Assembly (NCBI GenBank): GCA_039527025.1
Contig: BAAAJN010000010.1
Span: forward strand, 1 to 64,000
Source of the DNA: Microlunatus lacustris
GTDB taxonomy: Bacteria > Actinomycetota > Actinomycetes > Propionibacteriales > Propionibacteriaceae
Direction of reading: 5' to 3'
DNA: 64,000 bases
Shown here: positions 27,119 to 35,371 of the stretch, one piece after another
How positions within the stretch are numbered: position 1 is the stretch's first letter
How the letters are laid out: each line of letters begins with the position of its first letter
The notes under the pieces: generated by a model
What the model was told of the DNA's origin: nothing
Databases searched by the model: none
The model's input: the letters and a program-made list of their open reading frames with translations, nothing else
Program-made: the position numbers and the translations under genes

Positions 27119-28731
27119 GCGCAGCGCCCCCCGCGTCCGGCGACGGCGAGCTGCTGGACGCGGTGATGGCCATCGCCAGCGAGCTCGACCTCGCCGAGGT
27201 GTTGGACCTGATCGTGCGGCGCGCCTGCACGCTGACGAAGGCCGCCTACGGGGCGCTCGGCGTGCTCAGCGCCCCCGGCGCCCGCACGCCGGTGGAGCTG
27301 GAGCAGTTCCACCACGTGGGCCTGTCGCCGGCGCGTGCTCGCAGTCTCAGCTCTCCACCCCGGGGTCACGGGGTGCTGGGCGTGCTGATCGAGGATCCCC
27401 GACCGCTCCGGCTGGTCGACCTGTCCGCTCATCCCGCCTCCGTGGGCCTCCCGCCCACGCACCCGCCGATGCACACCTTCCTCGGGGTGCCGATCCGGGT
27501 CCGGGGGGTGGTGTTCGGCAACCTGTACCTGTGCGAGAAGGCCGGCGGCACCGCCTTCACCGACGAGGACGAGCGGGTCATCGTGGGGCTCGCGGCCGCC
27601 GCCGGCATCGCCATCGACAACGCCCGCCTGTTCTTCGAGGTCCGTGCCCGGCAGGCCTGGGCGGCGGCCGCCGCCCAGGTGTCGTCGGAACTCGCCCACG
27701 ACCTCCAGGGCGCCCCGGCGCTGGTGGCGCGGCTCGCCCACGAGGCCGCCGGCGGCACGAGCGCGGTCTGCCTCGCCCCTGCTACCGGGGACGGCGTCGC
27801 GCCGCGACCACCGGGAGGGGCGCGGACCTTGACGGTCCGCGGTGCCGCCGGGCCCGGCGCCGAGCGGCTGCTGCACCAGGAAGTGCGCGACGACCGTCCG
27901 GGGCTGGTCTCGGCCCAGCTGTTCGACGACGCGTCGGGCTGCGCCGAGATCCTCCTGGACGCCGGCGATCGAGCGCTCGGGCTGCTGGTCCTCCAGCGCG
28001 AGGGGCAGCGCTGGACCGACGCCGAGCTCGCCGCGGCCCGCACCTTCGGCACCCAGGTCGCGCTGGCGCTGGACCACGCGCGCGGTGAGCACGACCGGCA
28101 CCGGTTGGCCGTGTTCGCCGACCGGGACCGGATCGCCCGCGACCTCCACGACCGCGTCATCCAGCGCCTGTTCGCGGTGGGCCTCGGACTGCACAGCCTG
28201 CTGGGCACGGTGGACGGCAGCGACAACCGCAGTCGGCTGGGCACCTACATCGAGGACCTCAGAGCCACCATCACCGAGATCCGGACCAGCATCTTCTTCC
28301 TGCACCACGACCCCAGCGCCGGGCCGCACAGCCTGCGCAGCGACGTGCTCACCGTCGTCGGCGAGTCCAGCCGCATCCTCGAGTTCACGCCGCAGGTGAC
28401 CTTCCGCGGACCGGTCGACCAACCGCTGCCGCCGCACCTGCGGACCGACCTGCTCGCAACCCTGCGGGAGTCGCTCTCGAACGTCATCCGGCACGCGCAC
28501 GCCCGCGCGGTCGACGTGGCGGTGCACTGGGACGTGGACGGTCGGCAGGTGACCCTCCAGGTCGACGACGACGGCAGCGGCCTCGACCCGAACGCCGTGC
28601 CGGGTCTCGGCCTGCGGAACACCGCCGCGCGGGCCCAGGCCGCCGGCGGCACTGCTGAGGCGGTCCGGCGGGAAGGCGGTGGGACGTCCTTCCGCTGGGT
28701 GATCCCCCTCCCGCCACCCGACCCGGCCTGA
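27115..28731 (+). CDS. devS: GAF-domain sensor histidine kinase, DevS/DosT type
   Basis: The 538-residue kinase lacks membrane helices. GAF-A spans about residues 15-170 (ACTLTKAAYGALGVL, PPTHPPMHTFLGVPIRVRGV, FGNLYLCEKAGGTAFTDED) and a second, less conserved GAF about 180-325. The HisKA_3 domain carries H345 in RDRIARDLHDRVIQRLFAVG, followed by an ATPase domain ending GLGLRNTAARAQAAGG. In mycobacterial DevS/DosT the first GAF binds haem and senses O2, NO and CO; the close GAF-A match suggests the same, although the proximal His was not verified. It pairs with the overlapping regulator gene. Confidence 0.88.
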   Translation: MSAAPPASGDGELLDAVMAIASELDLAEVLDLIVRRACTLTKAAYGALGVLSAPGARTPVELEQFHHVGLSPARARSLSSPPRGHGVLGVLIEDPRPLRLVDLSAHPASVGLPPTHPPMHTFLGVPIRVRGVVFGNLYLCEKAGGTAFTDEDERVIVGLAAAAGIAIDNARLFFEVRARQAWAAAAAQVSSELAHDLQGAPALVARLAHEAAGGTSAVCLAPATGDGVAPRPPGGARTLTVRGAAGPGAERLLHQEVRDDRPGLVSAQLFDDASGCAEILLDAGDRALGLLVLQREGQRWTDAELAAARTFGTQVALALDHARGEHDRHRLAVFADRDRIARDLHDRVIQRLFAVGLGLHSLLGTVDGSDNRSRLGTYIEDLRATITEIRTSIFFLHHDPSAGPHSLRSDVLTVVGESSRILEFTPQVTFRGPVDQPLPPHLRTDLLATLRESLSNVIRHAHARAVDVAVHWDVDGRQVTLQVDDDGSGLDPNAVPGLGLRNTAARAQAAGGTAEAVRREGGGTSFRWVIPLPPPDPA

Positions 28732-28765
28732 GCACGCACCGCCGACCCTCGGTGCCGGGGCTGTC

Positions 28766-29998
28766 TCAGGCGGCGGTCTGGGCGGCCCACAGGTCGGGGC
28801 CGAAGACCTCGTAGCGGATGCTCGACGCCGGGACGCCCCGAGCCATCAGGCTGGAACGGAGGTGGCGCATGAACGGCAGCGGCCCGCAGGTGAAGACCTG
28901 CACGTCCTCGGGCAGGGGCACGTCGGTGAGGTCCATGTACCCGGACCGCGCCCGCGTGTCGTCCGACCCGAGCGTCTCGTACCAGGTGTAGGCGGTGAAG
29001 TCGTCGAGCTGGCGGCCCACGTGCAGCACGGTCTCGCGCAGAGCGTGGTCCTGCGCCGTCCGGTCCGCGTGCGCCACGATCACCGGGCGCTGCGGCTGGG
29101 TCCGCGCGATGTGCTCCACGATCGGCAGCACCGTGGTGATGCCGGCCCCGGCACTGGCCAGCAGCAGCGGCCCGTCGGACGGCTCCACGACGAAGTCGCC
29201 GGCCGGCGTGCTCAGCTCCAGCACGGCCCCGGCCTGCACCTGGTCGTGCAGGAAGCTGGACACGCGGCCGTCGGGTGCGCCGTCCGCCCCTCGGACCCGA
29301 CGGACCGTGAGCTGGAGCCGGTTCCCGGTCCCCGTGGAGGACACGGTGTACTGCCGCGGCTGCCGGCTGCGGTCGGGCAGGTCGACGAAGACCGAGACGT
29401 ACTGCCCCGGGGCGATGACCGGGAGCGGCCCACCATCGGTGGGCTCGAGCACCAGGGAGATCACGTCGGCGGTCTCCTCGATCCGCCGGACCACGCGGTA
29501 CGGCCGCAGCGGCTGGGCGGGGTCCACGGAGGCCGCAGCGTAGAACCGGGCCTCCAGGGCGATCAGCTGGGTGGCGAAGAGCCAGTACACCTCGTCCCAG
29601 GCGGCCGCGACCTCGGGCGTCACCGCCTCCCCCAGCACCTCACCGACGGCCGCCATCAGGTGGTGCCCGACGACGGTGTACTGCTCCGGCCGGATCCCCA
29701 GCGAGATGTGCTTGTAGGCGATCCGCCGCATGACGTGGTCGAAGGACGGCGCCCCGGGGTCGATCAGCTGCACCGCGTAGGCGACCACCGACGACGCCAG
29801 GGCACGGGGCTGCTCGCCGGTGGCCTGGTTGGCCAGGTTGAACACCGTGAGCAGGTCGGGACGCTCGGCGAACATCCGCGGGTAGAAGCGGGCGGTGATC
29901 TCGTCGGCGTGCTCGGCCACCACGCCGGCCGTGGCGGTGATGACCGCGTGGGCGCGGGCGGAGAGCAGGGAGGACGGGGCGGGGGCGGTGATGGACAA
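28766..29998 (-). CDS. hmp: Flavohaemoglobin, NO dioxygenase
   Basis: The best start is TTG 29998, five bases after GGAG, giving 410 residues; further upstream codons are low-complexity and unsupported. The globin domain has B10 Tyr39 (ARFYPRMF), an E7-region Gln58 (FNLANQATGEQ) and the F8 His97 (YKHISLGIRPEQY). The FAD domain shows RQPRQYTVSS and the NAD domain LLASAGAGITTVLPIVEHI and FTCGPLPFMRHL. It turns NO plus O2 into nitrate using NAD(P)H. It is divergent from narK and next to devRS, fitting removal of NO made during nitrate respiration. Confidence 0.92.
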   Translation of the reverse strand: MSITAPAPSSLLSARAHAVITATAGVVAEHADEITARFYPRMFAERPDLLTVFNLANQATGEQPRALASSVVAYAVQLIDPGAPSFDHVMRRIAYKHISLGIRPEQYTVVGHHLMAAVGEVLGEAVTPEVAAAWDEVYWLFATQLIALEARFYAAASVDPAQPLRPYRVVRRIEETADVISLVLEPTDGGPLPVIAPGQYVSVFVDLPDRSRQPRQYTVSSTGTGNRLQLTVRRVRGADGAPDGRVSSFLHDQVQAGAVLELSTPAGDFVVEPSDGPLLLASAGAGITTVLPIVEHIARTQPQRPVIVAHADRTAQDHALRETVLHVGRQLDDFTAYTWYETLGSDDTRARSGYMDLTDVPLPEDVQVFTCGPLPFMRHLRSSLMARGVPASSIRYEVFGPDLWAAQTAA

Positions 29999-30028
29999 CA
30001 AGACTCCACGGCTCGGCAACGGCTGGAC

Positions 30029-30046
30029 GGAGCCCGTGCGGGCTCC
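30029..30046. promoter_or_regulatory. 18-bp palindrome ahead of hmp
   Basis: GGAGCCCG-TG-CGGGCTCC is a perfect dyad 31-48 bp upstream of the hmp start, in the promoter or leader. It does not match NsrR or Rex consensus sites known to me. It may be an operator or an untranslated-leader hairpin. Confidence 0.4.
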
Positions 30047-30103
30047 TCGACCAGTGTGTCGACGGAGCGGGGGCCAGACATAGGCCGCACGACTCATCCC
30101 GCT

Positions 30104-30117
30104 GGGCCGAAAGCCTC
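30104..30117. promoter_or_regulatory. Candidate DevR box in the hmp-narK intergenic region
   Basis: GGGCCGAAAGCCTC matches 10 of 14 core positions of the DosR/DevR consensus (GGGACTWWAGTCCC). It lies about 106 bp from the hmp start and 123 bp from narK. A -10-like TAACTT at 30159-30164 would put the site near -60 for narK. This is suggestive but degenerate. Confidence 0.35.
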
Positions 30118-30239
30118 ATCTGGCCGGTTCGGGCACCCGACGCCGCACCCGGGACCACTAACTTCCCTGCCACCGGACCAGCGCACCGGTGACGGCGATG
30201 CGCCCGAGCGAAGGCGAGGAACATGAGAGGAGACGGCGG

Positions 30240-31514
30240 ATGAGGGCTCAGTCGGAGGAGCCGTCGGGCGGCGCTGCCAGGAAGCCCGGCGTCATGCTGG
30301 CCACGGCGACCGCCGGCTTCGCCGTCAACTTCTGGGCCTGGGCCCTGCTGAGCCCCCTCGGGCCGCTGTTCCGGACGACCGGCACGCTGGGGGCGCTGTC
30401 GGAGTCCGACGTGGCGCTGCTCGTGGCCGTCCCCGTCATCGTCGGCTCCCTCGGGCGGATCCCGGTCGGCGCCCTGACGGACCGGTTCGGCGGCCGCGTG
30501 ATGTTCCCCCTGGTTTCGGCAGCCACCATCGTCCCGGTGCTGTTCATCGGGTTCCTGGGGCTGGACTCCTACCCCGCGCTGCTGGCGGGCGGCGTCTTCC
30601 TGGGCATCGGGGGCACCTCCTTCGCGGTCGGCGTCCCCTTCGTCAACGCCTGGTTCCCGCCGGAGCGACGCGGTCTCGCCGTCGGGGTGTTCGGGGCGGG
30701 AATGGGCGGCACCGCCATCAGCGCGTTCACCACGGTGCGGTTGTTCAGCGAGGTCGGGGAGAAGGCGCCGTTCCTGCTGACGGCGGCGGCCCTGGCGGTG
30801 TACGCCGTGGTCTCCTGGCTGGTGCTGCGGGACGCGCCCGGCCGCCAGGCGCCCAGCGGCTCGCTGGGGAGCCGCCTGGTGGCGAACGCGAAGCTGCCGA
30901 TCAGCTGGCAGGCCTGCGCCCTCTACGCCGTCGCCTTCGGGGGCTACGTCGCCTTCTCCGTCTACCTCCCCTCCTACCTCAAGACCGCCTACGACCTGGG
31001 AGCCGCAGACGCGGCCAACCGGATGGCCGGCTTCGTCCTGGTCGCCGTGGTGATGCGCCCGGTCGGGGGATGGCTCTCGGACCGCTTCGGCGCGATCGCG
31101 GTGCTCGCCGCCGGGTTCGCCGTGGTGGTGGTCGGCGCGGCCGTCGCCGCGACGACCCCGCTCCTGGAGCACGTCGGGACGGCGGCCTTCCTGGCGATGG
31201 CGGCGGCGCTGGGCGCGGGCAGCGGGGCCACGTTCGCGCTGATCGCGAAGGTCACCGACCCCTCCCGGGTGGGCGGGGTGACCGGCCTCGTGGGAGCAGC
31301 CGGCGGGCTCGGGGGGTTCGCGCCGCCGCTGGTCATGGGCTACGTCTACGGCCGGACCAGCTCCTACGCGATCGGCCTGGTGCTCCTCTCGCTGGCGGCC
31401 GCGGTGGCTCTGGTCCTGACCCTGACGATCGTCCGCTCCACCGCCGACCAAGCTTCTCGTCCCCTCTCACCTGAGCCTGAAGGTGAGGTTCCCACCCGTG
31501 AGGATCCATGGTGA
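30240..31514 (+). CDS. narK: Nitrate/nitrite transporter, MFS
   Basis: ATG 30240 follows AGAGGAG. The 424-residue protein has 12 predicted helices and the nitrate-porter features of NarK1-type proteins: AVNFWAWALLSPLGPLF, GRIPVGALTDRFGGRVMFP and GVGVFGAGMGGTAISAF-like nitrate-signature segments (here LAVGVFGAGMGGTAIS), with a second signature near AAGGLGGFAPPLVMG. It imports nitrate or exchanges nitrate for nitrite. The end overlaps narG by seven bases, so the transporter and reductase form one operon, narKGHJI. Confidence 0.92.
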   Translation: MRAQSEEPSGGAARKPGVMLATATAGFAVNFWAWALLSPLGPLFRTTGTLGALSESDVALLVAVPVIVGSLGRIPVGALTDRFGGRVMFPLVSAATIVPVLFIGFLGLDSYPALLAGGVFLGIGGTSFAVGVPFVNAWFPPERRGLAVGVFGAGMGGTAISAFTTVRLFSEVGEKAPFLLTAAALAVYAVVSWLVLRDAPGRQAPSGSLGSRLVANAKLPISWQACALYAVAFGGYVAFSVYLPSYLKTAYDLGAADAANRMAGFVLVAVVMRPVGGWLSDRFGAIAVLAAGFAVVVVGAAVAATTPLLEHVGTAAFLAMAAALGAGSGATFALIAKVTDPSRVGGVTGLVGAAGGLGGFAPPLVMGYVYGRTSSYAIGLVLLSLAAAVALVLTLTIVRSTADQASRPLSPEPEGEVPTREDPW

Positions 31515-34500
31515 GCAGACACGTGCAGCCCGGAGATGACCGCGCCCAGACCGAGGCGGGCCTGGACGGTGCGCTGAGCGAGGCGCTGGTGCGCAGTCGT
31601 CGGTTCTTCACCCAGGGCGAGGTGTCGGAGGACCTCCGGGCCCTGCACCAGACCGGTGGCCGCGGTGCTGACGCCTTCTACCGGGACCGGTGGAGCCATG
31701 ACAAGGTCGTCCGCTCCACCCACGGGGTGAACTGCACCGGCTCGTGCTCGTGGAAGGTGTACGTCAAGGACGGCATCATCACCTGGGAGACCCAGCAGAC
31801 CGACTACCCGTCGGTCGGCCCGGACAGCCCGGAGTACGAGCCGCGCGGCTGCCCGCGCGGGGCCGCCTTCTCCTGGTACACCTACTCCCCGACCCGGATC
31901 CGCTACCCCTACGTCCGCGGCGTGCTGCTGCAGATGTACCGCGAGGCGAAGGCCCAGCACGGCGGCGACCCGGTGCTGGCCTGGGGTCACATCGTCGACC
32001 ACCCGGCGCGCGCCAAGGCGTACAAGTCCGCCCGCGGCAAGGGTGGCCTGGTCCGGGCCACCTGGGAGGAGGCCACCGAGCTGGTGGCCGCAGCGCACGT
32101 GCACACGATCAAGAAGTGGGGCCCCGACCGGGTGGCGGGCTTCTCCCCCATCCCGGCCATGTCGATGGTGTCGCACGCCTCCGGCGCGCGCTTCGTGAAC
32201 CTGATCGGCGGCTCGATGCTGAGCTTCTACGACTGGTACGCCGACCTGCCCGTCGCCTCGCCGCAGGTCTTCGGGGACCAGACCGACGTGCCGGAGTCCG
32301 GCGACTGGTGGAACGCCGGCTACCTGATCATGTGGGGTTCCAACCTGCCGGTGACCCGGACCCCGGACGCGCACTGGATGACCGAGGCGCGCTACCGGGG
32401 CCAGAAGGTGATCGCGGTGTCCCCTGACTACGCCGACAACGTGAAGTTCGCCGACGAGTGGCTGCCCGCGCGCCCCGGCACCGACGGTGCGCTGGCCATG
32501 GCCATGGGGCACGTGGTGCTCAAGGAGTTCTTCGTCGACCGGCAGACCCCGTACTTCACGGGCTACGTGAAGTCCTACACCGACCTGCCGCACCTGGTCC
32601 GGCTCGAGCCGGGCGAGGAGGGGCACTACCGGGCCGGCAAGTTCCTCACCGCCGCTGATCTGGCGGAGTTCGCCGACCAGGAGAACGCCGCCTTCCGGAC
32701 GGTGCTGATCGACGCGGTCACCGACGAGCCGGTGGTTCCCAACGGCTCGCTGGGCCACCGCTACGGCGAGTCCGGGGTCGGGAACTGGAACCTCGACCTC
32801 GGCGACACCGACCCCCTGCTGTCGCTCCACGAGAGCCGCGACGACGCGGTGTCGGTCGAGCTGCCGCGCTTCGACACCCCCGACGGCGCGGCCGAGTCGC
32901 TGCCACGCGGCGTGCCGGTGCGACGGGTCGGGGGGCACCTGGTCACCACGGTGTTCGACCTCCTGCTGGCCCAGTACGGCGTGCGCCGCGACGGCCTGCC
33001 CGGCATCTGGCCCACCGGCTACGACGACGCCTCCGCGCCGTACACCCCGGCCTGGCAGGAGTCGATCACCGGCGTGCCGGGGTCCGCCGCGGCCAGGATC
33101 GGGCGGGAGTTCGCGCGCAACGCCGAGGAGTCCGAAGGCCGCTCGATGATCATCATGGGCGCCGGCACCAACCACTGGTTCCACTCCGACACCATCTACC
33201 GGGCGTTCCTGACCCTGACCACGGTGACCGGCTGCCAGGGTCGCAACGGTGGTGGCTGGGCTCACTACGTGGGGCAGGAGAAGGTCCGTCCGATCACGGG
33301 CTACACCCAGGTGGCCAACGCGCTGGACTGGAACCGCCCACCGCGCAACATGATCCAGACGGCCTACTGGTACCTGCACACCGACCAGTTCCGCTATGAC
33401 CACTTCGGCGCCGACACCCTGTCGGCCAAGACCGGGCGCGGCCAGCTGGCCGGCCTCAGCACGGCCGACGTGATCGCCAAGAGCGCTCGGATGGGCTGGA
33501 TGCCGTCCTACCCGACGTTCAACCGCAACCCCTTGGAGCTGGGCGACGAGGCCGCCGCCGCGGGCGTACCGGCCGGACAGTACGTGGTCGACCAGCTCAA
33601 GTCCGGGCAGCTCGACTTCGCCGGGGAGGACCCGGACGCGCCGGAGAACTTCCCCCGGGTCCTGTCCATCTGGCGGGCCAACCTGCTGGGCTCGTCGGGC
33701 AAGGGCAACGAGTACTTCCTCAAGCACCTGCTGGGCACCGACTCCTCGCTCCGGGCCACCGAGGCGCCGCAGGCCTGCCGCCCGCGGGACGTGCGGTGGC
33801 GCGACGAGGCGCCGGAGGGGAAGCTGGACCTGCTGCTCACCCTGGACTTCCGCCAGACCAGCACCACGATCTTCTCCGACGTGGTGCTGCCCGCGGCCAC
33901 CTGGTACGAGAAGCACGACCTCAACACCACCGACATGCACCCGTTCGTGCACTCCTTCAACCCCGCCATCGCGCCGCCCTGGCAGACCCGGACCGACTGG
34001 GACGCCTGGCAGACGATCGCGGCGAAGTTCAGCGAGCTCGCCGAGAAGCACCTGGGGGTTCGCCGCGACGTGGTCGCAGTGGCCCTGACCCACGACACCC
34101 CGGACGCGATGGCCAACCCGCACGGCGTGGTCCGGGACTGGAAGCTGGGCGAGTGTGAGCCGGTGCCCGGGGTGACCATGCCGAAGCTGGTCGAGGTCGA
34201 GCGCGACTACGGCGCGGTGGCGGCCAAGATGAACGCCCTCGGGCCGCTGATGGAGAAGTTGGGCGGCACCACCAAGGGCGTCACCTTCGAGCTGAGCAAG
34301 CAGGTGGACTACCTCGCCCACAAGAACGGCACCATCCGCGGCGGGGTGGCTGACGGCCGCCCCTCGCTGAAGCGGGACATGCACGTCTGCGAAGCGATCC
34401 TGGCGATGTCCGGCACCACCAACGGCCACCTGGCCACCCAGGGCTTTCAGACGCTGGAGCGTCGGACGGGGGTCAGGCTGGCCGACCTGGCCGAGGAGCA

Positions 34501-35317
34501 CGAGGGCAAGCAGATCACCTTCGCCGACACCCAGGGGCCGCCGGTGCCGGTGATCACCTCACCGGAGTGGTCGGGCTCGGAGACCGGTGGACGCCGCTAC
34601 TCCCCGTTCACCATCAACGTGGAACGGCTCAAGCCGTGGCACACGCTGACCGGGCGGATGCACTTCTACCTGGACCACGACTGGTTGACCGAGCTCGGCG
34701 AGAGCCTGCCGGTCTACCGGCCGCCGCTCAACATGGCCGCGCTGTTCGACGAACCAGCCATCGGCAACGTCTCCGACGGACGGGGTGCCGACGGTACGGG
34801 CACCGACGGAGCCGGTCGCCGGAGAAGGGGCGCGGGCGGCGCGCACGGCGACCCGGTGGCCGGGGTCACGGTGCGCTACCTGACCCCGCACAACAAGTGG
34901 TCGATCCACTCCGAGTACCAGGACAACCTGTTCATGCTGTCGCTGTCCCGCGGCGGCCAGAACATCTGGATGAGCGTGCAGGACGCCGCGAAGGTGGGCA
35001 TCGAGGACAACGACTGGATCGAGGCGGTCAACCGCAACGGCGTCGTGGTGGCCCGAGCCATCGTGTCGCACCGGATGCCGGAGGGCACGGTGTACATGTA
35101 CCACGCGCAGGACCGGCTGATCGACGTGCCGCTGGCCGAGACCTCGGGCAAGCGCGGCGGCATCCACAACTCGCTCACCCGGCTGCTGGTCAAACCCAGC
35201 CACCTGATCGGCGGCTACGCCCAGCTGGCGTTCGCCTTCAACTACCTCGGCCCGACCGGCAACCAACGCGACGAGGTGACGGTCATCCGCCGCCGCTCGC
35301 AGGACGTGGAGTACTGA
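31508..35317 (+). CDS. narG: Respiratory nitrate reductase, alpha (catalytic) subunit
   Basis: The 1269-residue molybdopterin enzyme starts at ATG 31508 inside the narK end. It carries the N-terminal [4Fe-4S] FS0 ligands in the NarG form H72-x3-C76-x3-C80-...-C115 (HGVNCTGSCSW, GCPRG) and the Mo-bis-MGD domain (SHASGARFVNLIGGSMLSFY, MWGSNLPVTRTPDAHW, GAGTNHWFHSD). The C-terminal part binds the cofactor (LTPHNKWSIHSEYQDN). There is no Tat motif, as expected for cytoplasm-facing NarG. Residues about 1090-1117 are a Gly/Arg/Asp low-complexity insertion not typical of NarG. It reduces nitrate with quinol electrons relayed by NarH and NarI. Confidence 0.97.
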   Translation: MVSRHVQPGDDRAQTEAGLDGALSEALVRSRRFFTQGEVSEDLRALHQTGGRGADAFYRDRWSHDKVVRSTHGVNCTGSCSWKVYVKDGIITWETQQTDYPSVGPDSPEYEPRGCPRGAAFSWYTYSPTRIRYPYVRGVLLQMYREAKAQHGGDPVLAWGHIVDHPARAKAYKSARGKGGLVRATWEEATELVAAAHVHTIKKWGPDRVAGFSPIPAMSMVSHASGARFVNLIGGSMLSFYDWYADLPVASPQVFGDQTDVPESGDWWNAGYLIMWGSNLPVTRTPDAHWMTEARYRGQKVIAVSPDYADNVKFADEWLPARPGTDGALAMAMGHVVLKEFFVDRQTPYFTGYVKSYTDLPHLVRLEPGEEGHYRAGKFLTAADLAEFADQENAAFRTVLIDAVTDEPVVPNGSLGHRYGESGVGNWNLDLGDTDPLLSLHESRDDAVSVELPRFDTPDGAAESLPRGVPVRRVGGHLVTTVFDLLLAQYGVRRDGLPGIWPTGYDDASAPYTPAWQESITGVPGSAAARIGREFARNAEESEGRSMIIMGAGTNHWFHSDTIYRAFLTLTTVTGCQGRNGGGWAHYVGQEKVRPITGYTQVANALDWNRPPRNMIQTAYWYLHTDQFRYDHFGADTLSAKTGRGQLAGLSTADVIAKSARMGWMPSYPTFNRNPLELGDEAAAAGVPAGQYVVDQLKSGQLDFAGEDPDAPENFPRVLSIWRANLLGSSGKGNEYFLKHLLGTDSSLRATEAPQACRPRDVRWRDEAPEGKLDLLLTLDFRQTSTTIFSDVVLPAATWYEKHDLNTTDMHPFVHSFNPAIAPPWQTRTDWDAWQTIAAKFSELAEKHLGVRRDVVAVALTHDTPDAMANPHGVVRDWKLGECEPVPGVTMPKLVEVERDYGAVAAKMNALGPLMEKLGGTTKGVTFELSKQVDYLAHKNGTIRGGVADGRPSLKRDMHVCEAILAMSGTTNGHLATQGFQTLERRTGVRLADLAEEHEGKQITFADTQGPPVPVITSPEWSGSETGGRRYSPFTINVERLKPWHTLTGRMHFYLDHDWLTELGESLPVYRPPLNMAALFDEPAIGNVSDGRGADGTGTDGAGRRRRGAGGAHGDPVAGVTVRYLTPHNKWSIHSEYQDNLFMLSLSRGGQNIWMSVQDAAKVGIEDNDWIEAVNRNGVVVARAIVSHRMPEGTVYMYHAQDRLIDVPLAETSGKRGGIHNSLTRLLVKPSHLIGGYAQLAFAFNYLGPTGNQRDEVTVIRRRSQDVEY

Positions 35318-35325
35318 CGTGGCAA

Positions 35326-35344
35326 CCCTTCGACAGGCTCAGGG
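35326..35344. repeat. REP-like palindromic element between narG and narH
   Basis: CCCTTCGACAGGCTCAGGG is an imperfect palindrome of the kind dispersed through intergenic regions of many high-GC genomes. It fills the only sizeable gap (54 bp) in an otherwise overlapping operon, followed by a GGATCA direct repeat. No second copy was noticed in this window. Confidence 0.5.
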
Positions 35345-35371
35345 CGCGGATCAGGATCAGGGGGCGGAGCG

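Noticed and set aside
31364..34501. 1045-codon open frame on the minus strand
   Set aside because: It lies entirely opposite narK/narG and is His/Val/Arg/Gly-rich shadow sequence produced by GC-biased third positions; no family similarity.
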